Position numbers and translations under genes: made by a program
Notes under the pieces: model-generated
Database searches by the model: none
Told to the model about the DNA's origin: nothing
The model's input: the letters and a program-made list of their open reading frames with translations, nothing else
Origin: Methylobacterium planeticum
GTDB taxonomy: Bacteria; Pseudomonadota; Alphaproteobacteria; Rhizobiales; Beijerinckiaceae
Length of the DNA stretch: 64,000 bases
NCBI RefSeq assembly: GCF_008806345.1
Contig: NZ_VZZJ01000005.1
Coordinates: 124,001-188,000 of the forward strand
Reading direction: 5' to 3'
Shown: piece after piece, positions 41,644-50,872 of the stretch
Position numbering within the stretch: the stretch's first letter is position 1
How the letters are laid out: every line of letters begins with the position of its first letter

Positions 41644-43676
41644 CAGAAGGCCTGTCCCAGGCTGATGTAGAGGGCGACCGGACGCTCGTGATTGCCTTTG
41701 ATCCGGTCGAGCGGGAAGGCGAGGTCGACGCGGATCGGCCCGATCCCGGTGTAGTAGCGCAGGCCGATGCCGGCCGCGTACCGGATCCGCTCGTCGAGAT
41801 CGGGCAGGCTGCCGGCAAAGGCGGTGCCGGCATCGAAGAACGGCACCACCCCGATGGTGTCGGTGACCTTGATGCGGGCCTCGACCGAGGCTTCCAGCAG
41901 GCTGCGGCCGCCGACGGGCAGGTTGAAGGGGCCGCGGGGGCCGAGGGTCCGGTACGCGAAGCCGCGCACCGAACCGCCGCCGCCCGCGAAGAAGCGGATG
42001 TTGGCCGGGATGTCCTCGAGCCGCGCGCCCGAGATCGAGCCGAAGCCGACGCGGCCGGCGAGGATGTACTTCGCCTCGTCGTCGAAGGCGTAATAGGTCG
42101 ATCCCTGCGCCTTCGCGACGAAGATCGAGGGATCGGAGCCGAGGAATCCCGCATAGGGCGTGGCGGAGGCGGTGATCCGCACGCCCTCGGTCGGATCGAG
42201 GAGGTTGTCGGTCGAATCGTACGAGACCGAGACGGGCACGCCGACGAGCCGGTAATCGACCTTGCCCAACGCGTCCTGGGAACGGCCCGCCTGCCCGTCG
42301 ACGCCGACCTGCGCGAAGAAGGTGTCGGAGAAGCGGTGCCGGATGCCGACCGTGCCGCCGACCGCATCGGCGACGTAGCTCTGCTGCGCCTCGCGCCCGG
42401 CGAAGAGGTTGGCCACGAGATCGTTGCGGGTGCCCCAGAGGGCCGGCTTGACGAAGGTCGCCGAGAGGCGGCCGCCGAGGCCGTTCGAGTCGATGCCCGC
42501 GAGCTTGCGCTGCGTCGCGTAGAGGTCGTTGCCGAGATAGTAGATGTCGGCATCGATCCGCAGGGTCTCGCCGCCGCCGAACAGGTTGCGGTTGGCGTAG
42601 TAGGCGCGGATGCCCGGGCCATCGACGGTGGAGTAGCGGGCCGAGACGCCGATCAGGTTGCGCTCCCGCTCCGTCACCTCCACGAAGATCGGCAGGTTGC
42701 CCTCTGCATCGAGGGCGTGCGCCTCGCGCACCCGCACCGAGCCGAGCCCCTCCACCTTGGCGACCGAACGGCGGATGTCGGCGATCGCCTTCGGGGAGTA
42801 GGGATCGCCCGGCTCCGCGTAGATGAAGGAACGAACCACGGCCGGATCGATCGCCTCGGTTCCGCTCAGGGCCACCGCGCCGAGGCCGGCGAGCGGCCCC
42901 GGATCGACCGTGAAGGTCACGTCCATCACGTGGGCGGCATCGTCGACGACGGGGTCGCGCGAGACCACCCTGGCGAAGGGATGCCCGAGCGAGCGGAAGC
43001 GGTCGACGATCCGTGCTTCCCGCGCCAGCACCGTGGCGGACCGCGCCGGGACCTCGTCGTCGACGCGGGTGACGCGCGCGGGCAGCACCTCGGCGGTGAA
43101 GGGCCGGCCGCGCACGTCGCGGACCGTGATGCTGCGCAGGGTGTAGAGGGGACCGGGATCGAGGGCGATCCTGACCGGAACGAGCGCGCGGTTGCGCGCG
43201 CGCTCCGCCGCCCGCGCGGCGGGGGCGAGGGACGCCTCGCCGCCGACCGCGACGCCGTCGACCCGGATCGCGACCTGTCCCGCGTAGTAGCCGTAGCCCG
43301 ACAGGGCCTCGGGCAGGCGCCGGAGATCCGCCTCGGCCCGGCGCACAAGGCCCTCGCCGTCGGGCGGCGGCTCCTGGCGCAGGCGGTGGAGGGTGGAGGT
43401 GTCCTGGAGCGCCTTGAGCAGGTCCTCGTCGTCGGCGCCTGAGAATTTCACGCCGTAGGGCAGGAGCGCCGCGCTCGGAGCCGGCGGCTCCTCCTCGGAT
43501 CCGAACAGGCCGAAGAGATCGAAGGCCGGCGCCGGCTGCGTCGAGGCGAGGACGAGCCCAACACAGGCCCAAGCCCAGGTCGAAGCCCGTCCGAGCCGGC
43601 GGATCGTCGGAAATCGGCCCCGCTTCGGGGTCACCTGAGCCACGCGCGAACGGATCTCGTCGCTCAGGCCGCGCAA
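41643..43676 (-). CDS. tamA: Translocation and assembly module outer-membrane protein TamA (Omp85)
   Basis: Up to 677 aa. After a basic leader, a membrane signal (TWAWACVGLVLASTQPAPAF) and an acidic linker come POTRA domains (YTLRSITVRDVRGRPF, LGAVALSGTEAIDPAVVRSF). The C-terminal ~350 residues form an Omp85 beta-barrel (GGSVRGFAYRTLGPRGPFNL contains the VRGF/Y lid-lock motif) ending in GQAF with a terminal Phe. The 5' end is uncertain: the longest frame begins at a TTG (43676), while GTGs at 43643 and 43634 give the same signal peptide and are likely. It is the first gene of the tamA-tamB operon. Confidence 0.92.
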   Translation of the reverse strand: MRGLSDEIRSRVAQVTPKRGRFPTIRRLGRASTWAWACVGLVLASTQPAPAFDLFGLFGSEEEPPAPSAALLPYGVKFSGADDEDLLKALQDTSTLHRLRQEPPPDGEGLVRRAEADLRRLPEALSGYGYYAGQVAIRVDGVAVGGEASLAPAARAAERARNRALVPVRIALDPGPLYTLRSITVRDVRGRPFTAEVLPARVTRVDDEVPARSATVLAREARIVDRFRSLGHPFARVVSRDPVVDDAAHVMDVTFTVDPGPLAGLGAVALSGTEAIDPAVVRSFIYAEPGDPYSPKAIADIRRSVAKVEGLGSVRVREAHALDAEGNLPIFVEVTERERNLIGVSARYSTVDGPGIRAYYANRNLFGGGETLRIDADIYYLGNDLYATQRKLAGIDSNGLGGRLSATFVKPALWGTRNDLVANLFAGREAQQSYVADAVGGTVGIRHRFSDTFFAQVGVDGQAGRSQDALGKVDYRLVGVPVSVSYDSTDNLLDPTEGVRITASATPYAGFLGSDPSIFVAKAQGSTYYAFDDEAKYILAGRVGFGSISGARLEDIPANIRFFAGGGGSVRGFAYRTLGPRGPFNLPVGGRSLLEASVEARIKVTDTIGVVPFFDAGTAFAGSLPDLDERIRYAAGIGLRYYTGIGPIRVDLAFPLDRIKGNHERPVALYISLGQAF

Positions 43677-43756
43677 CGGCCGAACGCGACAGGCTCCGGC
43701 ATGCTGGCCCGCGGCCCCACGGGCGCGCCCATCCGGACGTTCGTCTGCGTCGTCAT
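43664..43756 (-). CDS. Possible 30-residue peptide ORF upstream of tamA
   Basis: A frame of 30 codons (starts MTTQTNVRMGAPV, ends FGRCAA) with a GGGGGCTTGAG ribosome site. It ends about 20-30 nt before the likely GTG starts of tamA, or overlaps the TTG start by 13 nt. It could be a leader peptide coupled to tamA. Small size keeps confidence low. The rest of the 43757-44272 spacer holds no supported gene apart from the cold-shock gene's 5' region. Confidence 0.25.
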   Translation of the reverse strand: MTTQTNVRMGAPVGPRASMPEPVAFGRCAA

Positions 43757-44272
43757 CTCAAGCCCCCGCTCGATGCCGGCCCGCGCGAATGGGGCCCCGC
43801 AGCCCGGAGAGCCCGCGTCCCGCCCATGCCCCAGGCTCCGGGGAGCCATGCCCATGGTGCCGCGCTCACGGTGCCGCGCACCTCGCGCGAAGCCTAGCCG
43901 CCGGGCCTTGCGCGAGCAACCTTCGCGGGGGATGGCGCCGCCCGGCGCCCGATGGCGCGCCGGGCCGGGCCCCTCTCAACCTGCCGCAGCGGCTCACGAA
44001 TCCGGCAGCGCCCGCGCCCGATCCCCGCAGGTGCGCGGCAGCACGAAATCCGGCAAACGCCGACTTGCCAGAACGGCGGCGGCGACCTACCTCAGCCTCT
44101 CATCGATCCGTGGCCGGCTCATGCCGGGTTGCCTCGCCCCATCGTCTCCGCTGTCCCCAAGGGCGCCGCATCGACCCGTTCCCATATCGACCGACCCGCC
44201 CTTTACGCTCCTGCGCGGACAGCCGCCGGGGCGGGCGGGTCTCCTAAACCTCACTGACTGGAGGAGAACGCC

Positions 44273-44482
44273 ATGAGCACGGGTACCGTGAAGTGGTTCA
44301 ACGAGACCAAGGGCTACGGATTCATTCAGCCGGATGACGGCGGCAAGGACGTGTTCGTCCACATCTCCGCCGTCGAGCGCGCCGGGATGCGGAACCTGAT
44401 CGAGGGCCAGAAGGTCTCCTACGAGATCGAGAGCGACCGCCGCACCGGCAAGCAATCGGCGGGCAACCTCCAGGCCGTGTGA
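44273..44482 (+). CDS. cspA: Cold-shock domain protein
   Basis: 69 aa, the standard single cold-shock domain. RNP1 ([10 protein letters not shown]) and RNP2 (VFVHISAVE) are intact, with KWFNETKG at the start. It binds single-stranded RNA and DNA as an RNA chaperone. Ribosome site GGAGGAG. A long leader (44100-44272) without a gene may form the temperature-sensitive 5' UTR usual for csp genes. A perfect hairpin follows the gene. The DUF6481 gene comes next, an arrangement that recurs in alphaproteobacteria. Confidence 0.95.
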   Translation: MSTGTVKWFNETKGYGFIQPDDGGKDVFVHISAVERAGMRNLIEGQKVSYEIESDRRTGKQSAGNLQAV

Positions 44483-44495
44483 GGCTTTTGGGAGA

Positions 44496-44525
44496 CCGTC
44501 ACCGATCTTTTCGGGTCGGTGACGG
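44496..44525 (+). terminator. Perfect 10-bp hairpin after cspA
   Basis: CCGTCACCGA / TCGGTGACGG with a 10-nt loop (tcttttcggg), 13 nt after the cspA stop. No T-tract after it. Terminator or mRNA 3' stabiliser; 186 nt then separate it from the DUF6481 gene. Confidence 0.6.
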
Positions 44526-44711
44526 AGAATTCGGTCGATGTCGCCCGCGCCCGGAGCCGCCTCAGTTGCGTCGCGCCGGAGGCTGGGGCATTGGCATTCC
44601 GACTTCGCTGGACAGATTTCGAACCGGAGGCTGCGCTGGCCCCGTCCTTGCTGATGGGCCCGCGGCGATCCCGCGAAGCATCACACCGAGACACCGGACG
44701 AGAAAGGTCAG

Positions 44712-45092
44712 ATGAGCGCATTCGACTACAGGAATTTCGACGACCGCCGCCAGAACTCCGCGAACGCCAAGGCCGCCCTGCTGGCCAAGTTCAAGGCCCG
44801 CCCGCCGGTCGACGACCCCGAGATGATCGCCAAAGCCAAGGCGCGTCAAGAGGTTGCCCGGGCCCGCGAGGAGCGCATCCGGGAGCGTGACGCCGCCCGC
44901 ATCGCCGCCGAGACGCAGGCTGCGGAAGCGAAGCGCGCCCGCGAGGAGGCGGAACTCGCCGCCCAGATCGCGCGGGCGGAGGCCGAGGCCGCCGCATCCC
45001 AGGAGCGCAAGGCTGCGGAGCTCGCCGCCAAGAAGACCCTGCGCGATGCACGCTACGCGGCCCGCAAGGCCAAGGTCAAGACGCGCCGCTGA
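44712..45092 (+). CDS. DUF6481 family protein
   Basis: 126 aa. It begins FDYRNFDDRRQNSANAKAAL, has LAKFKARPPVDDPEM, then a long charged helix (AREERIRERDAARIAAETQA, RARREEAELAAQIARAEAEA type) and a basic end RKAKVKTRR. The layout matches DUF6481: an N-terminal FxxRxxxxxxAK block followed by a coiled-coil helix. Function unknown. Proximity to cspA in many alphaproteobacteria suggests an RNA- or ribosome-related role, as a family-level inference. Confidence 0.82.
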   Translation: MSAFDYRNFDDRRQNSANAKAALLAKFKARPPVDDPEMIAKAKARQEVARAREERIRERDAARIAAETQAAEAKRAREEAELAAQIARAEAEAAASQERKAAELAAKKTLRDARYAARKAKVKTRR

Positions 45093-45147
45093 GGCGTCGT
45101 CACCGTCCCGGGGGCCTGCCCGGGGACGTGCGAGATGCGGCACAGGA

Positions 45148-45165
45148 CCGGCCCGCGAGGGCCGG
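45148..45165 (+). terminator. Hairpin after the DUF6481 gene
   Basis: ccggccc-gcga-gggccgg, followed a few bases later by GTTTTC. Plausible terminator, 56 nt after the stop codon. The long spacer 45166-46045 carries nested gccagatc/gatctcggcc inverted repeats and an AT-richer part (45570-45760), probably the promoter of the Crp/Fnr gene, but no supported gene. Confidence 0.45.
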
Positions 45166-46045
45166 CCCGGCCGTTTTCGGAACGGAACATTTCATGAACG
45201 ATCCCGCAGGTTCGCGGGGTCCCGCGGCCCCGCCCGCGTCGAACGACCTCCGGACGATCCGGACCGGAGGGGCCGGCCCCGATCCGCGCCGGCCTGCGCG
45301 AACAGCGCCACCCGATACAATTTGAGGTAGCCGGTCCGCCGCGTGCCGGCCGGGGGCGCCGCCGTGCGGCCCGCGACCACAAGCGCGGCCGTGCGGGGCG
45401 CCCCGGTCCGGGCCGCGGCCGCGGCCGCGCCGGTCGTCGGCACCCGGGCCCGTGCGGCCTCGGGTCGATCCGGCATCATAGGTTGCCGGCCGGCCGTCCG
45501 GTTCCGGGGCGAGATCTGGCCGGGATCTCGGCCAGATCTCGACCAAGACTGGTCAGATCGGCCGGATCCGGCCCGCCGACAGTCTCATTTCGTACAAACC
45601 GGCGATTTTCGCGAGTCTTCGGCCGGATGAATGTCTGGGCTGACTGGGACACCCGGGCGTCGAGCCGGATTCAAGGGCGCATAACCCACGAGCGGTGTTT
45701 GAAAAGAACAGAATTATTGCTAACATACGCCTGTATCGCACGATACCCGCATCGGATGAGGTGGTCCGCGGCGGCCTTGGGAGTTCGATTGCCGACCGAG
45801 CCGATCCGGACGCCGCAGAAGGCGGCGAGCCTCACGGAATCAGCCGCTGCCGCCGCAATCCCAGACGTGAGACGAAGCCGGGACGGGGAGCCCGGCGGCG
45901 ATGCGGTCCGGCCGGTCCGGGGCGGATCGCCCAGCGATGGCCGCGGTCGCGGGGCGCCCATGCCCCGCGGATCGCGCCAGGGGCCCGGGGCTCCGTCGGC
46001 GGCAGGGCAGCCGCGGGCGGGGAGGCGGGCGAAGGGAGGCACAGA

Positions 46046-46921
46046 ATGGAAACGTTGCCGCGCTACGCGGTGTCGCCCCTGCGCACCGGCACAGCGCCGG
46101 CCCCGACGGGCCGGCGGCCCGGCGGGGCACCCGAAGGGGGAGGCGAGGTGGCCGGTGGGATTCTGGCGCGCAAGCTCGGCAACTTCGTCGAGCTGTCCGG
46201 GCCGGAGCGCGAGGCCCTGAACGACCTCGGCCGGCAGCAGCGCCACCACGGCGCGCGCGAGCATCTCAGCCTCGAGAACGGCCTGTCCCGCTCGGTCTGC
46301 CTGATCATCGAGGGCAATGCCTGCCGCTACAAGATCCTGCCCGACGGGCGGCGCCAGATCCTGACCCTGTTCATTCCCGGCGACCTCTGCGGCCGCTGCC
46401 TGCCCGACCTCGACCTCGGCGACGAGAGCGTGGTGACGCTGACGGCCTCCACGGTCGCGGTGATCCCGCGCCAGGCCTTCGCGGCCCTGGTCGAGGAGCA
46501 TCCCCGCCTCACCCGGGCGCTGGCCTGCAACGCCCTGGTGGAGGAGGCGGTCCACCGGGAATGGATCGTCAATATCGGCCAGCGCACCGGCTACGAGCGC
46601 ATCGCGCACCTGTTCTGCGAGCTGTTCGTGCGGCTGAGCGCGGTCGGGCTGACGCAGGGGACCCGGTGCGAGCTGCCCCTGACGCAGGGCGAGCTCGCCG
46701 ACGCCCTCGGCCTCTCGGCGGTCCACATCAACCGTACGGTGCAGCAGCTGCGCAGCGACGGCCTGATCTGCCTGCGCGGGCGGGAGCTCACCATCCTGGA
46801 CTTCCCGGCCCTGCAGAGCGCCGCGATGTTCGACGGCAGCTACCTCCACCTGCCGCAGACCCTCAACCCGGCGCCGGGGAGCCCGCGCGGCCTCGAGGGC
46901 ACCCCGCTCCGCGACCTCTGA
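46046..46921 (+). CDS. Crp/Fnr-family transcriptional regulator (first of a pair)
   Basis: 291 aa from an ATG at 46046 with GGGAGG before it. A disordered Pro/Gly leader (residues 1-35), a cyclic-nucleotide-binding-like beta-barrel (NACRYKILPDGRRQILTLFI, PGDLCG), a long dimerisation helix and a C-terminal winged helix (TQGELADALGLSAVHINRTV). The N-terminal CxxC/CysX pattern of oxygen-sensing FNR is absent, and Arg/Ser cAMP-contact residues are not obvious. It resembles the large orphan Crp/Fnr group of methylobacteria, whose signals are unknown. Same-strand neighbour of a second Crp/Fnr gene at 47191. Confidence 0.85.
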   Translation: METLPRYAVSPLRTGTAPAPTGRRPGGAPEGGGEVAGGILARKLGNFVELSGPEREALNDLGRQQRHHGAREHLSLENGLSRSVCLIIEGNACRYKILPDGRRQILTLFIPGDLCGRCLPDLDLGDESVVTLTASTVAVIPRQAFAALVEEHPRLTRALACNALVEEAVHREWIVNIGQRTGYERIAHLFCELFVRLSAVGLTQGTRCELPLTQGELADALGLSAVHINRTVQQLRSDGLICLRGRELTILDFPALQSAAMFDGSYLHLPQTLNPAPGSPRGLEGTPLRDL

Positions 46922-47190
46922 GGCGCACGCCGGCCCCCCGCCCCGGTGCGCCGGGGCGGGCGCGGTCCCGGGCGCCCGGGCCGCACGCCGGGCACGCGGT
47001 TCCGCATTTGTTTTCGAGCCAGCGTTCAGGACAGTACGAAGCCGCTTCGCCACTCCGCCCCTTAACTTTGGTGAATGCCCTTCGCGAGTCTCCACCGGCT
47101 AAGTACTGAGGCCCGGCCGGCCCACTCATCCCCGGCCGGCCTCGTGTGCAGCGCCCGCTGTGGGGGTGAGTGGAGGGCGGTTCAACCCCG

Positions 47191-47952
47191 ATGGACACGC
47201 TCGTGCTCCAGGACTCGCCCCCACCCCCGACCGCGTCCGCGATGGCCGAATCCACCATCCAGAACCGCCTGCTCCGCGCCCTCGCGCCGGAGGACCTCGA
47301 CCGGCTGCGCCCGCATCTCGAGGGCGTGCCCCTCGATCTCGGGACGCGCATCATCGCGGCGAACACGCCGATCCGGCAGGTCTACTTCCCCGAGAGCGGC
47401 CTCGCCTCGGTCAGCCTCTCGACCGGGGAGGGCGGGCGGCTCGAGGTGGCGATCCTCGGCCGGGACGGCATGGTCAGCCCGGCGCTCCTGCTCGGGGTCG
47501 ACCGCACCCCCTTCGACACCGAGATCCGGGTCTCCGGCCAGGCCCTGCGGCTCGATGCCGAGGTCCTGGCGGCCGCGGTCGCCCGGAGCGAGGGCCTGCG
47601 CGCCCTGCTGCTGCGCTACGTCCAGGTGGTCAACCTCTGGACCAGCCAGACCGCCCTCTCGAACCGCCGGCACAAGACCGAGGAGCGCCTCGCCCGCTGG
47701 CTCCTCCTCGTGCACGACCGCATCGAGGGCAACGACCTCGCGATCACGCACGAGATCCTGTCGATGATGCTCGGCGTGCACCGGCCGGGCGTGACGGTGG
47801 CGGTCCACGAGCTCGAGAGCGGCGGCATGATCGCGACCCGCCGCGGCGTGATCACGGTCCTCGACCGCGACAAGCTCGTCCGCCTCGCGGGCACCAGCTA
47901 CGGCTTCGCGGAGGCCGAGTACGAGCGCCTGGTCGGGCCGTTCCGCGACTAG
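47191..47952 (+). CDS. Crp/Fnr-family transcriptional regulator (second of a pair)
   Basis: 253 aa from ATG 47191; a GTG at 47170 is in frame but less likely. The sensor barrel (IRQVYFPESGLASVSLST, ILGRDGMVSP) is followed by a long helix and an HTH (ITHEILSMMLGVHRPGVTVA). The VYFPESGLxSxV signature marks the YeiL/FixK-like orphan subgroup frequent in rhizobia and methylobacteria. The barrel is not a paralogue-level match to the 46046 protein, so the pair was not made by recent duplication. Followed by 325 bp with no gene, then the GGDEF-EAL gene. Confidence 0.85.
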   Translation: MDTLVLQDSPPPPTASAMAESTIQNRLLRALAPEDLDRLRPHLEGVPLDLGTRIIAANTPIRQVYFPESGLASVSLSTGEGGRLEVAILGRDGMVSPALLLGVDRTPFDTEIRVSGQALRLDAEVLAAAVARSEGLRALLLRYVQVVNLWTSQTALSNRRHKTEERLARWLLLVHDRIEGNDLAITHEILSMMLGVHRPGVTVAVHELESGGMIATRRGVITVLDRDKLVRLAGTSYGFAEAEYERLVGPFRD

Positions 47953-48278
47953 GGCGGAACCGGCGCCGCCGCGGGTCCCGCCTCCCCGGCGCCACGCCGT
48001 CTGGCCGCCGTCGACGGCGAGGGCCTGGCCGGCCCCGCGGGCGGCCGGGGACCAGGTGCGGGCGGACCTCGCCGGGGGACGGCGCGATGCGAGGCGCCGG
48101 ATCGTGGACGCCGCAACCATTTCCTTAAGGATCAGGACCTAGAATCTCCGCAACTACAGATTGTGTCGACCCTGCGGACGCGGCCGCGACACCGGGATCC
48201 GGCGCCGCTCCGGTGGAGCGGGCAGGGCGCCCGCAGGGCGCCCGCACGGGCTTTGGCACGGGCTTCGGAGAGTCGCGC

Positions 48279-50837
48279 ATGTTTCCCGTTGCACCGCAGG
48301 AGGCCGCCCGGCTCAGGGCCTTGCGGGATCTCGCGATCGTCGGCACGCCGCCCGAGCCGCATTTCGAGGCCGTCTGCCGGACCGCCGCCGCCCTGTTCTC
48401 GGTCCCGATCAGCCTCGTCTCCCTGGTCGAGGCGGACGAGCAATGGTTCAAGGCGAGCTGCGGCCTCGACTTCGTCCGGACCTCGCGGGCGATCGCCTTC
48501 TGCGCCCACGCGATCCTCGCCGAGGACGTCCTCGTGGTGGAGGACGCGACCCTGGATCCGCGCTTCGCGCAGAACCCCCTGGTCACCGGGCCGCCCCATA
48601 TCCGCTTCTACGCCGGCGCCCCCCTGACGCTCGGGCCCGGCCTGCAGGTCGGCACCCTCTGCCTCAAGGACGTGGTGGCGCGCCGCTTCTCCGAGGCCGA
48701 GCGGCGCCAGCTCCGGGACCTCGCGGCGATCGTGGTGGCGCAGCTGCGCCTGCACCGGGCCGAGCGCGAGATCGCCGAGCGCGAGGAGCGCTACCGCCTC
48801 GCCGCCCTGGCCACCAAGGACGCGATCTGGGACTGGGACCTCGTCTCGGACGCGGTCACCTGGAGCGACGCGGCCGAGACCCTGTTCGGCCGGGGCAGCG
48901 CCGAGGCGGCCCTGACGGGGGCGCAGTGGATGGAGCGCATCCACCCCGAGGACCGGGACCGCGCCCGGGCCAGCATCGCCCGGGTCGTCGACGGCACCGA
49001 GGACCATTACGGCGGCGAGTACCGCTTCCGGCGCGGCGACGGCAGCTACGCGCAGGTGCTCGACCGCGGCTTCGTGATCCGCTCCGAGTCCGGCACCGCC
49101 CTGCGCATGGTCGGCGCCCTGCACGACGTCACCGCCCGCCGGCTCTCCGAATCCGCCCTGCGCGCCAGCGAGGAGCGCCTGCGCCTCGCCCTCCGGGCCG
49201 GCCGCATGGTCGCCTGGGAGCGCGACCTCCGGACCGGCCTCGCCACCCGCTCCGACAACGCCCGCGAGCTGCTCGGGATCGGCTCGGGGCCGATCTCCGA
49301 CCTGCTCGACCGGGTGCATCCCGACGACCGGGCGCATGTGGGGGATTTCAGCGCCTATGGCGGGAGCCTCGACGCGGTCGAGTTCCGGTTCCGGCCCCCG
49401 GAGGCCCCGGAGATGTGGCTCTGCATGCGCGCCGAGCAGGCCGAGCCGGAGCGCATCGTCGGGATCACCTTCGACATCACCGACCGAAAGCGGGCGGAGG
49501 CGCGGCTCTGGCGCACCGCCAACCACGATCCCCTGACGGAGCTGCCGAACCGCGCCCTGTTCCAGGCCCGGTTCCGGACGGCCCTGGCGGAGGCCGAGCG
49601 GCGCGGCACCCCGGTCGGCCTGCTGCTGATCGACATCGACGACTTCAAGGACGTCAACGACACCCTCGGGCATGATGCGGGCGACGCCATGCTCAAGGAG
49701 ATGGGCGCGCGCCTCTCGGCCCTGATCCGCCCCGCCGACACGGTGGCGCGCCTCGGCGGCGACGAGTTCGCGGTGGTGCTGGCGCAGCCCTCCGGCCTCG
49801 CCGAGGCGGCAGGCTTCGCCGAGCACCTGGTCGCGCGCCTGCGCGAGCCCTTCCGCTACCGGGACCGGCCCCTGTCCAGCAAGGTCAGCATCGGGCTCGC
49901 GGGCTACCCCACCCATCACCGCCTGCCCGACGAGCTGATGAAGGACGCCGACATCGCGCTCTACCGGGCGAAATCCGCCGGGCGCAACCGCGTCGCCGTC
50001 TACGCCCCCGAGATGCGCGCCCTGACCGAGCGCCGGGTCGCGATCGCCGGGGAGATGCGCGAGGCCCTCGACCAGGGGCGCATCATCCCGTTCTACCAGC
50101 CCAAGGTCTGCCTCGCGACGAAGCGGATCGTCGGCTTCGAGGCCCTGGCGCGCTGGCGCCACCCCACCGACGGGATCCGGGCGCCGGGCTATTTCGGCTC
50201 GGCCTTCGAGGATCCGGAGCTCGCCCGGGCGATCGGGGCCTGCATGATCGGCCACGTCGCGGCCGACATGCGGGGCTGGCTCGCGAGCGGGCTCGATTTC
50301 GGCCGCGTCGCCGTCAACGTCTCCTCGGCCGAGTTCCACCAGCCCGACCTCGCCGAGACGATGCTCGGCGTCCTCGCGGCGGCCGGCGTCCCGGCGACGC
50401 GCCTCGAGATCGAGGTGACCGAGACGGTGTTCCTCGGGCGCGGCTCGGATTGCGTCGCCGCCATCCTGGGGCGCTTCCACGAGAGCGGCGTCACCGTGGC
50501 GCTCGACGATTTCGGCACCGGCTACGCCTCGCTCACCCACCTGAAGCAGTTCCCCGTCGACCACATCAAGGTCGACCAGAGCTTCGTGCGGGGGCTGGAG
50601 CAGGACGGGGACGACGCCGCCATCGTGGCGGCGGTGATCGGCCTCGGCCGCTCCCTGCAGACGCAGGTCACCGCCGAGGGCGTCGAGACGCAGGGCCAGG
50701 CCGACCGCCTGCGCGCCATGGGCTGCGACTTCGCCCAGGGCTACCGCTACGCCAAGCCCATGATCGGCACCCGCATCCCCTGGCTGATCCGGAACTGGGG
50801 ACGGGCCCCCGCGCCGGCCCGGGCCGCCGCCGGCTGA
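48279..50837 (+). CDS. GAF-PAS-PAS-GGDEF-EAL cyclic-di-GMP enzyme
   Basis: 852 aa from an ATG at 48279. Order: GAF (~20-160), PAS (~175-290), PAS (~300-415), GGDEF (~420-585) and EAL (~600-850). No membrane segment, so it is a soluble sensor. The GGDEF site is intact (RLGGDEFAVV) and the RPAD inhibitory site sits exactly 5 residues before it. EAL catalytic signatures are complete: FEALARW, EIEVTE, ALDDFGTGYASL, IKVDQSF and TAEGVET. It could both make and break c-di-GMP, with the sensors choosing the direction. It faces the GcrA-like gene. Confidence 0.93.
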   Translation: MFPVAPQEAARLRALRDLAIVGTPPEPHFEAVCRTAAALFSVPISLVSLVEADEQWFKASCGLDFVRTSRAIAFCAHAILAEDVLVVEDATLDPRFAQNPLVTGPPHIRFYAGAPLTLGPGLQVGTLCLKDVVARRFSEAERRQLRDLAAIVVAQLRLHRAEREIAEREERYRLAALATKDAIWDWDLVSDAVTWSDAAETLFGRGSAEAALTGAQWMERIHPEDRDRARASIARVVDGTEDHYGGEYRFRRGDGSYAQVLDRGFVIRSESGTALRMVGALHDVTARRLSESALRASEERLRLALRAGRMVAWERDLRTGLATRSDNARELLGIGSGPISDLLDRVHPDDRAHVGDFSAYGGSLDAVEFRFRPPEAPEMWLCMRAEQAEPERIVGITFDITDRKRAEARLWRTANHDPLTELPNRALFQARFRTALAEAERRGTPVGLLLIDIDDFKDVNDTLGHDAGDAMLKEMGARLSALIRPADTVARLGGDEFAVVLAQPSGLAEAAGFAEHLVARLREPFRYRDRPLSSKVSIGLAGYPTHHRLPDELMKDADIALYRAKSAGRNRVAVYAPEMRALTERRVAIAGEMREALDQGRIIPFYQPKVCLATKRIVGFEALARWRHPTDGIRAPGYFGSAFEDPELARAIGACMIGHVAADMRGWLASGLDFGRVAVNVSSAEFHQPDLAETMLGVLAAAGVPATRLEIEVTETVFLGRGSDCVAAILGRFHESGVTVALDDFGTGYASLTHLKQFPVDHIKVDQSFVRGLEQDGDDAAIVAAVIGLGRSLQTQVTAEGVETQGQADRLRAMGCDFAQGYRYAKPMIGTRIPWLIRNWGRAPAPARAAAG

Positions 50838-50853
50838 GGCGGGCGGGGAAGGG

Positions 50854-50871
50854 CGGCCGGGATCCCGGCCG
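50854..50871 (+). terminator. Palindrome between convergent genes
   Basis: Perfect 18-bp palindrome cggccgggatcccggccg, between the GGDEF-EAL stop and the convergent GcrA-like stop. Likely bidirectional terminator. Confidence 0.4.
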
Positions 50872-50872
50872 G

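Noticed and set aside
37288..43572. Single 2094-codon frame as a TamA-TamB fusion
   Set aside because: The upstream part is an off-frame shadow of tamA; tamB begins at 41643 and tamA is in another frame.
45166..46045. Gene in the long spacer before the first Crp/Fnr gene
   Set aside because: Only Ala/Arg/Pro-rich frames with no start signal or domain; probably regulatory sequence.
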